Positions 1-8,405 of a DNA stretch of 42,255 bases are shown here, piece by piece (position 1 is the stretch's first letter; each line of letters starts with the position of its first letter). Made by a program: the position numbers and the translations under genes. The DNA is from Crenothrix sp. D3 (GTDB lineage: Bacteria > Pseudomonadota > Gammaproteobacteria > Methylococcales > Methylomonadaceae). The notes under the pieces are model-generated. The model did not search any database. It was not told the DNA's origin and saw nothing but the letters and a program-made list of their open reading frames with translations. The stretch is from positions 1 to 42,255 of the forward strand of contig MBQZ01000022.1 of NCBI GenBank assembly GCA_002134785.1, read 5' to 3'.

Positions 1-2
1 GG

Positions 3-188
3 GGCTTGAATGAGAACACCAATGGCTTGATTCGTCAGTATTTCCCCAAAGGCAGCAGTTTTGAGGACATTACCGATGAACAGGTTGAAGCAGTCATGCA
101 CCGCCTCAACCACCGCCCTCGAAAAGGATTAAATTACCAAACACCTTATGCGGTGTTTTTTGCACAAGTTGAACGCAAAGCTGCATGA
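3..188 (+). CDS. IS30-family transposase, C-terminal fragment cut by the window edge
   Basis: The frame is open from the first bases of the window to the stop at 186-188, so this is the 3' end of a longer gene. It begins GLNENTNGLIRQYFPKG, a typical IS30-family block that contains the last acidic residue (E) of the DDE catalytic triad. It ends with the usual LNHRPRKGLNYQTPYAVF tail. The apparent TTG start at 6 is an artefact of the cut. The right end of the element should lie shortly after the stop, perhaps in the AT-rich stretch at about 192-222, but without the left end the terminal repeat cannot be confirmed. The family assignment is from recognised conserved motifs and is secure. Confidence 0.88.
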   Translation, partial: GLNENTNGLIRQYFPKGSSFEDITDEQVEAVMHRLNHRPRKGLNYQTPYAVFFAQVERKAA

Positions 189-299
189 ACTCTGGAATTG
201 CATTTATGACTTGAATCCAAGCAGCATTAGCATTGTAGCCTTAACGACTTATATTTTTGTAGCATAAATCACATACAAAAAATACACAGAGCTAATATT

Positions 300-746
300 A
301 TGAAAGAACGCGTTTTTACTGCCTGTAATCAATTAACAAAACAAGGTGTTAAACCTACGCTTGTCCGAGTGCGCAATGAACTAGGCGGTGGTAGTTTTTC
401 AACCATTAGTCCTTTTTTTAGGCAGTGGAAAGAAGATAGAATGACGCACCCCGACCCCGATTCTAATGTGATTGATTTACTCAATGAGATAGCCACTATT
501 AACCAGAAAACCACGCTTTTAATATGTAAGGCACTTAATAATCATTACCATAACGCTAAAAAAAATCAGGGAGAAGCACAGGCAACGTTACAAATGAAAA
601 TAGCTAAGGCAGAGGTAATAATTAACCAATTACGCATGGAGCTGGAGTATGTATACAGGGAAAAAGCCGTGCTGGAAAAAATGGTCAGTAAACGGGGAAA
701 GAGCTGTGCTGGAAAAAATGGTTATGCTTTATCAATCAATGGATAA
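300..746 (+). CDS. KfrA-like N-terminal DNA-binding protein, C-terminus apparently frameshifted
   Basis: This is a 148-residue protein. Residues 3-45 resemble the KfrA N-terminal domain (VFTACNQLTKQG, then VRNELGGGSFSTISPFFRQW). That helix-turn-helix is typical of plasmid KfrA proteins and of small chromosomal regulators. Residues 75-125 are an alpha-helical, charged coiled-coil segment, as in KfrA. Near the 3' end a duplicated stretch (669-685 and 706-722) pushes the frame so that the last residues become KRGKSCAGKNGYALSING. Reading the second repeat copy in the frame of the first gives a more natural tail (VLEKMVMLYQSMDNQSK...) ending at about 779. DNA binding is inferred from the family; the target is unknown. 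It sits beside an IS30 remnant, so it may be mobile cargo. Confidence 0.7.
   Translation: MKERVFTACNQLTKQGVKPTLVRVRNELGGGSFSTISPFFRQWKEDRMTHPDPDSNVIDLLNEIATINQKTTLLICKALNNHYHNAKKNQGEAQATLQMKIAKAEVIINQLRMELEYVYREKAVLEKMVSKRGKSCAGKNGYALSING
669..722 (+). repeat. 17-bp direct repeat at 37-bp spacing inside the kfrA-like gene
   Basis: GTGCTGGAAAAAATGGT occurs at 669-685 and again at 706-722, and similarity extends upstream with a few mismatches. The 37-bp offset is not a multiple of three, so the second copy is translated in a different frame from the first. This looks like a tandem duplication in coiled-coil coding DNA that altered the end of the protein. Confidence 0.8.
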
Positions 747-890
747 CCAGTCCAAAACCAAGTTGGCTGTAATACGATAAAATTGACTCAAATGATGCGC
801 CCCTGCCCGTGGGCGTATCTTTTACACTGATTTATCATTCATTTTTACGCCGTGTACACAGCAACAAGAAAACTCCTTATTGAAAATATC

Positions 891-1769
891 ATGTCAAATC
901 AAACACACACCCTAGGTTTTATCGGTATCGGCTTAATGGGGCAACCCATGACATTGCGCTTATTAGACGCAGGTTATACCGTCAATGTCTGGAATCGTAG
1001 CCTTGAAAAACTGCACACTGTGGTTGAAGCAGGTGCAATTGCACAAGCCTCTATTGCCGACTTAGTGCGCGTTTCCGATGTTATTTTGTTATGTCTTACT
1101 GATACGCACGCAGTGGAAACCATCGTGCGTGAGCAAATTGCACCCTACGGCTCAGCGCGTAAATTATTAATTGATTTATCCAGCATTCATCCTGACACCA
1201 CGCGCCAGTTAGCGGGTTTACTCTATGAACAACACGGTATGGGCTGGGTGGATGCACCTGTATCAGGCGGTGTATCAGGTGCGGAACAAGGCACATTAGC
1301 GATTATGGCAGGCGGTAATAATGAACATATCGCCATAGCGCGTAAGGTGTTAGCTCCGTTATATCAGCAACTCACACACGTTGGTGGAGTGGGTTGTGGG
1401 CAAGTAACGAAAATCTGTAATCAAATGATAGTCAGCTGTAATGTGCTGGTGATTGCCGAAATGATTGCCTTAGCGCAACGTGCGGGTGTGGACGCAGAAC
1501 AAATTCCTGCGGCATTAGCAGGTGGCTTTGCCGATTCTAAACCCTTGCAAATTGTCGCCCCTGAAATGGCAACTGAAACCTTTGAACCTGTGAAATGGCG
1601 CGTGAAAACCTTGTTAAAAGATTTAACGATGGCAGAGGATTTAGCGGCTACACTGGGTGCGGCTATTCCGATGTCAGGCTTAGCCGCGCAATTAATGCAG
1701 CTACATGTCAGTCATGGCTATTTAGAACACGATCCTGCGACGCTGATTAAGTTATACACCAAAAAATGA
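891..1769 (+). CDS. garR: 2-hydroxy-3-oxopropionate (tartronate semialdehyde) reductase family
   Basis: This is a beta-hydroxyacid dehydrogenase of about 292 residues. It would convert tartronate semialdehyde to D-glycerate with NAD(P)H in the cytoplasm. The N-terminal Rossmann motif is GFIGIGLMGQPM. The substrate-binding block is DAPVSGGVSGAEQGT. The catalytic lysine is K174 in GCGQVTKICNQ, where GarR/GlxR enzymes have it. The ATG at 891 (MSNQTHTLGF) is preferred over an upstream GTG at 852, because the Rossmann strand begins right after it. The gene overlaps hyi by 4 bases (ATGA), so the two are translationally coupled. Hyi makes the substrate of this enzyme, which supports GarR over 3-hydroxyisobutyrate dehydrogenase, although family boundaries are blurred. 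Confidence 0.85.
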   Translation: MSNQTHTLGFIGIGLMGQPMTLRLLDAGYTVNVWNRSLEKLHTVVEAGAIAQASIADLVRVSDVILLCLTDTHAVETIVREQIAPYGSARKLLIDLSSIHPDTTRQLAGLLYEQHGMGWVDAPVSGGVSGAEQGTLAIMAGGNNEHIAIARKVLAPLYQQLTHVGGVGCGQVTKICNQMIVSCNVLVIAEMIALAQRAGVDAEQIPAALAGGFADSKPLQIVAPEMATETFEPVKWRVKTLLKDLTMAEDLAATLGAAIPMSGLAAQLMQLHVSHGYLEHDPATLIKLYTKK

Positions 1770-2542
1770 AGCTGAAATTCACCGCGAATTTAAGTCTGCT
1801 ATTTACTGAGCTAGACCTTATCGACCGTTTTGCAGCCGCTAAACAACACGGCTTTACGGCTGTAGAAATACAATTCCCCTACGAACTCAGTGCTGAAACC
1901 TTACAACAAGTATTGCAGAACAATGACTTAAAGCTGGTATTATTCAACGTCGCCGCTGATGATTTAATGCAGGGCGGCGAAGGTTTGGCGTGTGTGCCTG
2001 AAAAACGTGAGCAGTTTCGTCACGCTTTACAGCAAGCGGTAGACTATGCACGAGTATTAAAACCCGAAGTGATTAATATACTGGCAGGACGGTGTTTTGA
2101 TAACGCCCGTTTAGTGGATTACACGCAAACGTTTAAAGATAATCTGTTACTTGCCGCTGATATGTTTGCGCCGTTAGGGATTAAAACGGTGTTTGAAGCG
2201 ATTAATACGCACGATATGCCTGCCTTTATTATTCACAGCGGCGAACAAATGTTGGCAGTATTGGCTGAATTACAACACCCCAATCTGTTCATGCAGTACG
2301 ATATTTATCATGCTAGTCGCATGGGCGCAGACCCCGCACAATTTATTCGCCAATACGCTGATAAAATAGGGCATATTCAATTTGCCGATAGCCCAAATCG
2401 CGGGCAACCCAATACAGGGCAACTGGATTTTAAGCAATTGTTTAGCGTGATTGAGCAATCAAATTATGCAGGTTGGCTAGGAGCAGAATATAAACCCGTC
2501 GGCTCAACTATTGAAAGTTTGAATTGGTTTCGTTCGCTTTAA
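1766..2542 (+). CDS. hyi: Hydroxypyruvate isomerase
   Basis: This is a 258-residue TIM-barrel protein of the xylose-isomerase-like (AP endonuclease 2) superfamily. It interconverts hydroxypyruvate and tartronate semialdehyde. Metal-site segments are recognisable: FEAINTHDMP (Glu), MQYDIYHASRMG (Asp, His), HIQFADSPNRGQP, and GAEYKPVGST (Glu). The length matches Hyi (about 258). It overlaps the stop codon of the upstream reductase gene, so the pair forms a two-step path from hydroxypyruvate to glycerate. No glyoxylate carboligase (gcl) is adjacent, unlike the usual gcl-hyi-glxR arrangement. In a C1-using cell, hydroxypyruvate could come from the serine cycle; that is inference. A hairpin terminator follows at 2568-2604. 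Confidence 0.88.
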   Translation: MKLKFTANLSLLFTELDLIDRFAAAKQHGFTAVEIQFPYELSAETLQQVLQNNDLKLVLFNVAADDLMQGGEGLACVPEKREQFRHALQQAVDYARVLKPEVINILAGRCFDNARLVDYTQTFKDNLLLAADMFAPLGIKTVFEAINTHDMPAFIIHSGEQMLAVLAELQHPNLFMQYDIYHASRMGADPAQFIRQYADKIGHIQFADSPNRGQPNTGQLDFKQLFSVIEQSNYAGWLGAEYKPVGSTIESLNWFRSL

Positions 2543-2567
2543 TTATTTATTCATAAAAATGCTTATC

Positions 2568-2604
2568 ACGACTGCCAGTCCTTTAAGGACTGGCAGTCGT
2601 TTTT
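2568..2604 (+). terminator. Palindromic hairpin with T-run after hyi (copy 1 of a repeat)
   Basis: Bases 2568-2600 form a perfect 33-nt palindrome with arms built on ACGACTGCCAGTCC and GGACTGGCAGTCGT. The T-run 2600-2604 follows, so it should act as a rho-independent terminator for garR-hyi. The 29-nt core (2570-2598) is identical to one at 7694-7722, so this is also a repeated element. Confidence 0.85.
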
Positions 2605-2622
2605 ACATTAACCCTTTTTTAG

Positions 2623-2886
<264 letters not shown>

Positions 2887-2976
2887 CGCTTAGGTAGTGG
2901 GTTAAACCTGTCATTTAGCAACGTATTCCGTAGTAAAAACAACAAATTTAATACACTACCCCCCTACAATAAATGG

Positions 2977-3378
2977 TTATTTTTTCTTGATGATTTCTTT
3001 ACCATCAATAACCAATTCAGAAATACCGCCTAATTGACCAGTCAGTGTGCATGAAGCCGTTTTAAAGCCGCCTTTTTGCGCATTTTCACCTGCCCATATC
3101 AATGTGACATAGGTTTCCTTATCTGTTTTAGTTTCAGTAGGAAAATAAACCTGTTCCCCTGTTTTTTCAGTCACGATTTTAGTGCATTTATCAGTTGCCA
3201 TTTGCTGGATGTTGACATAGTTTCTCATCATAGCGGCGGCAGCATTATCGCCTTTTCCCTTTGACGCATCGTCTTTACTCATCCAAACCAAAGCAAAACC
3301 GACGACGAATATACCAAAAACGGCATACATTAATTTTTGTGCTTCTGACATTTTTTCTGGTTGCTCTTCTTCTGACAT
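2977..3378 (-). CDS. Small membrane-anchored protein of unknown function
   Basis: I do not recognise this family. From the ATG at 3378, which has a good AGGTGA ribosome binding site 6-7 bases upstream, the product is 133 residues. There is a short acidic N-terminus (MSEEEQPEKMSEAQK), one hydrophobic segment (LMYAVFGIFVVGFALVWM, about residues 16-33), and a soluble domain with two cysteines (CTKIV and ASCTL) that could pair in the periplasm. The frame extends upstream to 3438, but that part has no ribosome binding site. It is convergent with the ferredoxin gene and follows btuR, with which it could be co-transcribed. Confidence 0.6.
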   Translation of the reverse strand: MSEEEQPEKMSEAQKLMYAVFGIFVVGFALVWMSKDDASKGKGDNAAAAMMRNYVNIQQMATDKCTKIVTEKTGEQVYFPTETKTDKETYVTLIWAGENAQKGGFKTASCTLTGQLGGISELVIDGKEIIKKK

Positions 3379-3451
3379 TTTAATCACCTGTATAATTGTT
3401 TGATTATGAACGTTGAATTTTATGTTAATTAACAGCATTCAGCAATGAAAG

Positions 3452-3988
3452 TTAAAACTCAATGCCTTGCTCTGCTTTAATGCCTTGCTGGTAGGCGTGT
3501 TTTACCATCGTCATGTCGGTCACAGTGTCGGCAACAGCGATCACTTCGGGGGCAGCATTGCGCCCTGTGAGAATCAAATGTTGCCATGTGGGTTTATGCT
3601 CGGTAATAAAATCAGCGATTTCTTGACCTGAAATCCAGTTATAACCACAGCAATAATTAATCTCGTCCAGCAACACCACATCAAATTCCCCCGACAACAT
3701 TTTTTGCTTACTCAGTTCCCAAATTTCCCGACTGGTTTTAATATCCTGTTCAGGATTTTTAGTGTCCCAAGTAAAGCCATCACCTAACGCGTGCCATTCA
3801 ATATTATCAAAATGTTCAGCGGCTTTTTGTTCGCCTGTTTGCCATTGCCCTTTAATGTATTGAATCACGCATATTTTCAAGCCCCACCCTGCGGCGCGAA
3901 ATACCATGCCAAATGCACTCGATGATTTGCCTTTGCCTGTTCCTGTATTCACCACGACTAAGCCGCGCCGTCTATCTCTGGATTTCAT
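3452..3988 (-). CDS. btuR: Cob(I)yrinic acid a,c-diamide adenosyltransferase (BtuR/CobO type)
   Basis: This is a 178-residue P-loop enzyme that adenosylates the cobalt of corrinoids to make adenosylcobalamin. The P-loop is NTGTGKGKSSSAFG (usually GNGKGKTT), followed by IQYIKGQWQTGE, GFTWDT and VLLDEINYC. The C-terminus is the conserved VKHAYQQGIKAEQGIEF. It lacks about 20 N-terminal residues found in the Escherichia coli enzyme, but the ATG has a clear AGAGGGA ribosome binding site, so I read it as natively short. It lies 57 bases downstream of a CobW/COG0523 GTPase gene and may be the last gene of the long minus-strand run. CobW-like proteins often sit beside cobalamin genes. Confidence 0.9.
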   Translation of the reverse strand: MKSRDRRRGLVVVNTGTGKGKSSSAFGMVFRAAGWGLKICVIQYIKGQWQTGEQKAAEHFDNIEWHALGDGFTWDTKNPEQDIKTSREIWELSKQKMLSGEFDVVLLDEINYCCGYNWISGQEIADFITEHKPTWQHLILTGRNAAPEVIAVADTVTDMTMVKHAYQQGIKAEQGIEF

Positions 3989-4045
3989 TACTTATTCCCT
4001 CTGTGACCTTAAAATTAAATAGCCTATCTTATCGCATTGCGAGTG

Positions 4046-5020
4046 TTAAGCACGCAAGCGAGCCATTAATTCTTCCGTCAAAGGCACAATATCGCCATCG
4101 GTAATGAAGACTAATCGCCCGATAGTGTCATCTGATTCGCGCGCGGCTAACACAACAGGCGGGTATAAACGCCCGTTCGCGCCCTGTATAATTAAAGGCT
4201 CAGGCTGTTCGAGGGTATAAACAACGCCTTTTAAACGCACTAACTGTTCACTGTATGTTTGTAATAATTCACTTAAAACAGATTCTAAATGTTGCCGTGC
4301 AACGCGCTGTTCCAATTGCAGACTGATACTTTTAAAACGGTGCGCCGTTAAATCAGCAGAATTATTTTCAGGCGTATAACGACTTTTTTGCGGGAATGCC
4401 AATAACAAACTCGGCAGCACTGCGCCATGCACGGCATTTATTTTGGTTGCGGTAGGTGCGAGTTGTTTTAGCGTGGATGTTAAGTCGGAAATTTGTGCAT
4501 TATTCGCTAAATCGGTATGCGTTATCACCACGGTATCCGCCCACGCGAGTTGTGCATGAATCTGTGGAAACCGCGCTAAATTATCAACGTTCATCGTCGC
4601 TGATACGGTTGCAATCACGCCCTGCAACCGATAACGTGCCGATAACCAGCGTTGTGTTAATAAAATATCCAGCACAGGTTCAGGATTTGCCACGCCGCTG
4701 GTTTCGATAATTACGCAATCAAAGGGTTTTTCGGTGTTGGCTTCCCACGCCATGCGTAAATTTTTTAACATGGGCATTAATGAATCGCGGGTTTGGCAAC
4801 ACAAACAACCGCCGACCAAGGTTGCCACAGGCATTCCCTGTTTTTTGAGTAATTGTTGGTCGATAGGCGTTACGCCGAATTCATTGATAATCACCGCCGT
4901 TTTTGGCAAATGATTTAATAGCTGATTGAGCAGCGTGGTTTTACCGCTCCCCAAAAAACCACTAATCACAATAACAGGAATTTGTTCGATGGGTTTAGTG
5001 GTTGGTTTGGCTTGATTCAT
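4046..5020 (-). CDS. COG0523 (CobW/P47K) GTPase, third of three in the locus
   Basis: This G3E-family GTPase of about 324 residues has Walker A GFLGSGKTT, then INEFGVTPID. The metal-binding motif GGCLCCQ is the CxCC signature of COG0523 metallochaperones. It also has IIETSGVANPEP and the THTD guanine-specificity region. A CobW C-terminal domain follows (LVRLKGVVYTLEQPEP). The start is uncertain: ATG 5020 (MNQAKPTTKP) overlaps the fhcA 3' end by 26 bases, ATG 5038 is possible, and 5080 would overlap by 86. COG0523 proteins deliver zinc, cobalt or other metals to client enzymes in a GTP-dependent way. Here the nearest candidate clients are the amidohydrolase FhcA (zinc) and the BtuR product (cobalamin pathway). 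Client identity is inference. Confidence 0.85.
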   Translation of the reverse strand: MNQAKPTTKPIEQIPVIVISGFLGSGKTTLLNQLLNHLPKTAVIINEFGVTPIDQQLLKKQGMPVATLVGGCLCCQTRDSLMPMLKNLRMAWEANTEKPFDCVIIETSGVANPEPVLDILLTQRWLSARYRLQGVIATVSATMNVDNLARFPQIHAQLAWADTVVITHTDLANNAQISDLTSTLKQLAPTATKINAVHGAVLPSLLLAFPQKSRYTPENNSADLTAHRFKSISLQLEQRVARQHLESVLSELLQTYSEQLVRLKGVVYTLEQPEPLIIQGANGRLYPPVVLAARESDDTIGRLVFITDGDIVPLTEELMARLRA

Positions 5021-6668
5021 AAGGTTTTCCACAGGCATGATTGACGAAGCGTTCGCTGTCGGGTTGTTGGAAACTGACATCTTCGACGGTAAAATTATGC
5101 AAACTCAGGTTATAAAAACGGTCGTAATAGGCTTGTACGTCGCGCTCAATCTGGGGTTCAAAATAGGCTTGGATAGTTTGTGTTGTACCGTTGCGGCGTG
5201 TCTGCACCTCGCCGTTTTTTACCACCAAATCACCGTTTTTAAATACTAAATCTGCGTGACTGAACATCGCTTCTTTATCCGCTTGCGGGCGATAAACAGC
5301 AATATCGGCAATTGCACCTGCTTTTAGATGCCCTCTGTCTGTTAAGCCCAGCATTTTTGCCGCCGCAGTGCGCGTCATAATGGCAACTTCATAGAGCGAA
5401 AATTCTTTTTTCAAATCTTTTAATAAGCTCATCGCTACTGCTTCAGGATGCAGTTGCGCGATACACTCCAAGCGAAACTCAGCATCCATCAGCAAGCGTA
5501 TCAACTGCGGATAACGGGTGAAAGGTGCGCCATTGGGATGGTCGGTGGTGAAAAATAACCGCCACGGATCTTCAGCCAGTAAGAAAATTTCCAAGCCAAT
5601 TAGCCATTGTAAACTGTTCACAAAACTCTTTTCTTGATAACGATACGGCACAACGCCACCGCTACCTTGGCATTCAGCATCCCACGTCACCCATTTATTA
5701 GGTGTGGCATCGTGTCGGCGACTGTATTGAGCAATCACATCACCCGAAATAGTCACAGTTTGCCCAAATAACACTTGCCCTACGTCCATCGTGATATTGC
5801 GGTGTTTATTAAAGCCATCAATCAATTTTGCTGCTGCCGATGAAAAACCGCGACTGCCTTCGTTGCCGTAACCGTAAAATTGAATATGTGCCAAGTGCAT
5901 CGGCAAACCTTGTGCAGCTTCCATGGTTGCAATCGCGGTGTCTACGTTGTTGGGAATACCTAAGTTATTACAATGCACATGAACAGGATGCGGCAGTTGA
6001 ATATCACACGCCGCGCGTTGCAGCGTCTGTAAAATATGCCGTGAACTTACGCCGTAATCAGGCACAATATCATCTAAATCAAAGCTGCGAACGTTGGCTT
6101 TAAAGGCATTCGCACCGCCCGCGTTTATCACTTTCAAGCCTAAACATTTGGTCGCGTGTAACGTCCATGCCACATAGTCATTGATTTGATTCTGACCCGC
6201 TTTAGCACGCAATAAGCGCAATAAAAAATCATCGTTGCCCAAAATGGCTAAACCAGCGGTATCAATAATGGGAATATCCGCCATTTGTAAATGTGCGTCT
6301 AAAGCATTGACGGGCAAAATGGCAGGTTCAACAACGGTGGTATACCCCATTTGTGCATAACGATAGCCGATTTCGGTACTTGACCAGCGAGCCGTGCTGA
6401 ACGCATGATTGAGATTTCGAGCCATAAAATTTCGATGTTGTTCAGGCAATAACAAACGGGCAGTATTGACGTTACCGCCTGCAATATGGCTATGAATATC
6501 AATCGCGCCTGCCATGACAATGTTGCCCGATACATCAATATCACAATTGGGGCTTGCATCGCTAGGCGGTGCGATAATGCGTCCGTTTTCAAACCATATA
6601 TCCTGCACTGCGCCGTTTAACTGTTGAGCAGGGTCAACCACACAACCGCCTGTTAAGCGTGTTTTCAT
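4995..6668 (-). CDS. fhcA: Formylmethanofuran dehydrogenase / formyltransferase-hydrolase complex subunit A
   Basis: This 557-residue amidohydrolase-superfamily protein resembles FhcA of methylotrophic bacteria and FwdA/FmdA of methanogens. FhcA hydrolyses formyl-methanofuran to formate in the tetrahydromethanopterin-linked formaldehyde oxidation route. The binuclear metal site looks intact: H59 and H61 in IDIHSHIAGG, probable carboxylated K179 in LKVINAGG, H230/H232 in HPVHVHCNN, H258/H261 in MHLAHIQ, and D376 in FFTTDHPNG. Its start overlaps the stop of the upstream COG0523 gene (ATGA), and its end overlaps the downstream COG0523 gene. The partners fhcB, fhcC and fhcD, normally in the same operon, are absent here. 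It may be a second, zinc-regulated copy or simply displaced; the sequence cannot say. Confidence 0.88.
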   Translation of the reverse strand: MKTRLTGGCVVDPAQQLNGAVQDIWFENGRIIAPPSDASPNCDIDVSGNIVMAGAIDIHSHIAGGNVNTARLLLPEQHRNFMARNLNHAFSTARWSSTEIGYRYAQMGYTTVVEPAILPVNALDAHLQMADIPIIDTAGLAILGNDDFLLRLLRAKAGQNQINDYVAWTLHATKCLGLKVINAGGANAFKANVRSFDLDDIVPDYGVSSRHILQTLQRAACDIQLPHPVHVHCNNLGIPNNVDTAIATMEAAQGLPMHLAHIQFYGYGNEGSRGFSSAAAKLIDGFNKHRNITMDVGQVLFGQTVTISGDVIAQYSRRHDATPNKWVTWDAECQGSGGVVPYRYQEKSFVNSLQWLIGLEIFLLAEDPWRLFFTTDHPNGAPFTRYPQLIRLLMDAEFRLECIAQLHPEAVAMSLLKDLKKEFSLYEVAIMTRTAAAKMLGLTDRGHLKAGAIADIAVYRPQADKEAMFSHADLVFKNGDLVVKNGEVQTRRNGTTQTIQAYFEPQIERDVQAYYDRFYNLSLHNFTVEDVSFQQPDSERFVNHACGKPYESSQTNH

Positions 6669-7657
6669 TTATTCACCAAACAACTGTCTAAGGCATCTAA
6701 AATGTATTGTTTAGGCAGATTGCGCCCGATAAATACCAACACTGATTCTGGCGTTTCATGGTATTGCCATGCTGAACCCAGTGTTTCGGTGAGTAACATA
6801 TGCACGCCTTGATAAATCAGGCGTTCTTTTGTGCCAGAAATATATAAAATGCCTTTGTAGCGCAATAAATCAGTGCCGAACTCACCAATCATGATGTGCA
6901 TGAATGCTAAAATTTTTGCGGCATTAAAGGGTTGATGATGGCGATACACAAACGAGCTAATCTCATCATCGTGTTCGTGACTGACATCCTCAAGAAAATC
7001 AGGCTCAATGTCTAAAATAGCGTTCAGATTAAAACCGCGAATATCGAGAATGTCATCAATCGCCGTTTTGCCAAAATGAACGTGAGCAATCGGCGCACGC
7101 GCATTAATGGCGCGTAAGCGGGCTTCTACTGTGGCAATGTCTTCGGCAGATATTAAATCGGTTTTCGATAATAACAAACGGTCGGCAAAACCCACCTGTT
7201 CTTCAGCTTCATGACAGGCATCGAGTTGCTGGTGTGCGTGTTTTGCATCAACCACGGTAATAATCGCATCAAGTACATAATAGTCACTAATGTCTTGTTC
7301 AACAAAAAAGGTTTGTGCGACAGGCGCAGGGTCTGCCAAGCCTGTGGTTTCAATAATCACCCGTTCAAAATGCAGTTCGCCGTTGGTGCGTTTTTCGGCT
7401 AACTCGCCCAGAATACGCACCAAGTCACCGCGCACAGTGCAGCAAATACAGCCGTTATTCATTTCCACGATTTGTTCTTCACCTTGAATCAGTAAATCAT
7501 TGTCAATGCCTGCTTCACCAAATTCATTTTCAATCACCGCAATACGTTGTCCATGTTCCTCTGACAAAATGCGATTTAACAGCGTGGTTTTTCCCGCGCC
7601 TAAAAAGCCCGTTAAAATCGTAACGGGAACAGCTGAAAAACGACTTTCATCCAACAT
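6665..7657 (-). CDS. COG0523 (CobW-like) GTPase, second of three
   Basis: This 330-residue G3E GTPase has Walker [10 protein letters not shown] at about residue 17, then IENEFGEAGID. The CxCC metal motif is NNGCICCTV, followed by IIETTGLADPAP and LLLSKTDL (NKxD-type base recognition). The segment SHEHDDEISS is a short His/acid patch of the kind that binds zinc in this family. The C-terminal CobW domain (LRYKGILYISGTKERLIYQG) is complete. The size and features resemble the YjiA/YeiR group of zinc-binding GTPases. Its stop overlaps the fhcA start by 4 bases, so translation of the two is coupled; this is the strongest hint that FhcA is its client. The promoter is not obvious: a 33-nt palindrome lies just upstream. 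Confidence 0.9.
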   Translation of the reverse strand: MLDESRFSAVPVTILTGFLGAGKTTLLNRILSEEHGQRIAVIENEFGEAGIDNDLLIQGEEQIVEMNNGCICCTVRGDLVRILGELAEKRTNGELHFERVIIETTGLADPAPVAQTFFVEQDISDYYVLDAIITVVDAKHAHQQLDACHEAEEQVGFADRLLLSKTDLISAEDIATVEARLRAINARAPIAHVHFGKTAIDDILDIRGFNLNAILDIEPDFLEDVSHEHDDEISSFVYRHHQPFNAAKILAFMHIMIGEFGTDLLRYKGILYISGTKERLIYQGVHMLLTETLGSAWQYHETPESVLVFIGRNLPKQYILDALDSCLVNK

Positions 7658-7691
7658 AAAAACCTCTTGTAAAGATAGACTTGTTTATTTG

Positions 7692-7724
7692 ATGACTGCC
7701 AGTCCTTTAAGGACTGGCAGTCAT
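7692..7724. repeat. 33-nt perfect palindrome between DUF1826 and COG0523 genes (copy 2)
   Basis: The arms are ATGACTGCCAGTCC and GGACTGGCAGTCAT around a TTTAA centre. The 29-nt core matches 2570-2598 exactly. The pair flanking the core is T-A here and C-G in the other copy, so pairing is kept. No T-run follows on either strand, so full termination is not expected. It might attenuate, or stabilise mRNA ends, inside the operon. Confidence 0.85.
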
Positions 7725-7733
7725 TACTAATGA

Positions 7734-8402
7734 TTAAGCAAAATCCAGCGTCAATAATAATCGACGGGGTGATTCGGCTGATAAATGCGGTGAACGGTGT
7801 ACCGCGCCGTGTTGCTCGTTGCCTTCCCAGCGTGTGCCTTTTAATAAACCAATAGCATAATTGGGCATTGTGCCGATGGCATCAGCATCTAAAATCAAGC
7901 CTGATTGTTCGTCACTTAACCCGCCTGAACGACTGCCTAACTTACTGCGGTCAACATAAGCATCTTCCAGCCATTGCGTACCGATACCGCCGTAAGTACA
8001 CACTAACCGACAGGGAACGTGGTCAATATGAAAGCGCGGACACATCGCTTTATCCAGCATTCCCAAGCGCAAGCCAATCGCTTCCAGTTCAAATAAATCG
8101 CTGAACATATCAATGACCTGCGCAATATCAGCACAAAAGGCTTCGTAACCTTGCAAATGTAGGTGTTTCGGCAATAACGTGAGGGTATTAAATGACTGAA
8201 CGTTGATGGTTTCAATGACATTAATGGCGTGTGCTGCTGATAATAAATGCGTGACAAACGTCTCTATTTCACTGGAAATACTGCGTTCAACCACGCACAA
8301 ATTAATCTCAGGGCGGTAAATTTCTGCTAAATCTGCCACATTTTTAGACAGATAAGTGTAGGAGCAATTAGGTTCTATTTTAAGGGCGTGTGCAGTAGTC
8401 AT
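7734..8402 (-). CDS. DUF1826 family protein
   Basis: This 222-residue protein matches my recollection of the DUF1826 family. Its biochemical function is not established. Conserved-looking residues include CPRFHIDHVPCRLV (H-x-D, metal-ligand-like), YGGIGTQWLED and a C-terminal HRSPH. These resemble the facial-triad layout of cupin or 2-oxoglutarate oxygenase folds, but that is only a visual impression. DUF1826 genes are known neighbours of COG0523 and zinc-uptake genes in Zur-regulated clusters of proteobacteria, and this context fits. It begins 3 bases after the end of the ZIP gene and is almost certainly in the same operon as zigA and zip. Confidence 0.82.
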   Translation of the reverse strand: MTTAHALKIEPNCSYTYLSKNVADLAEIYRPEINLCVVERSISSEIETFVTHLLSAAHAINVIETINVQSFNTLTLLPKHLHLQGYEAFCADIAQVIDMFSDLFELEAIGLRLGMLDKAMCPRFHIDHVPCRLVCTYGGIGTQWLEDAYVDRSKLGSRSGGLSDEQSGLILDADAIGTMPNYAIGLLKGTRWEGNEQHGAVHRSPHLSAESPRRLLLTLDFA

Positions 8403-8405
8403 AAA

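Noticed and set aside
7640-7734. A second Zur operator before the COG0523 gene at 7657
   Set aside because: The only palindrome there is the GACTGCCAGTCC repeat; nothing resembles the Zur consensus.
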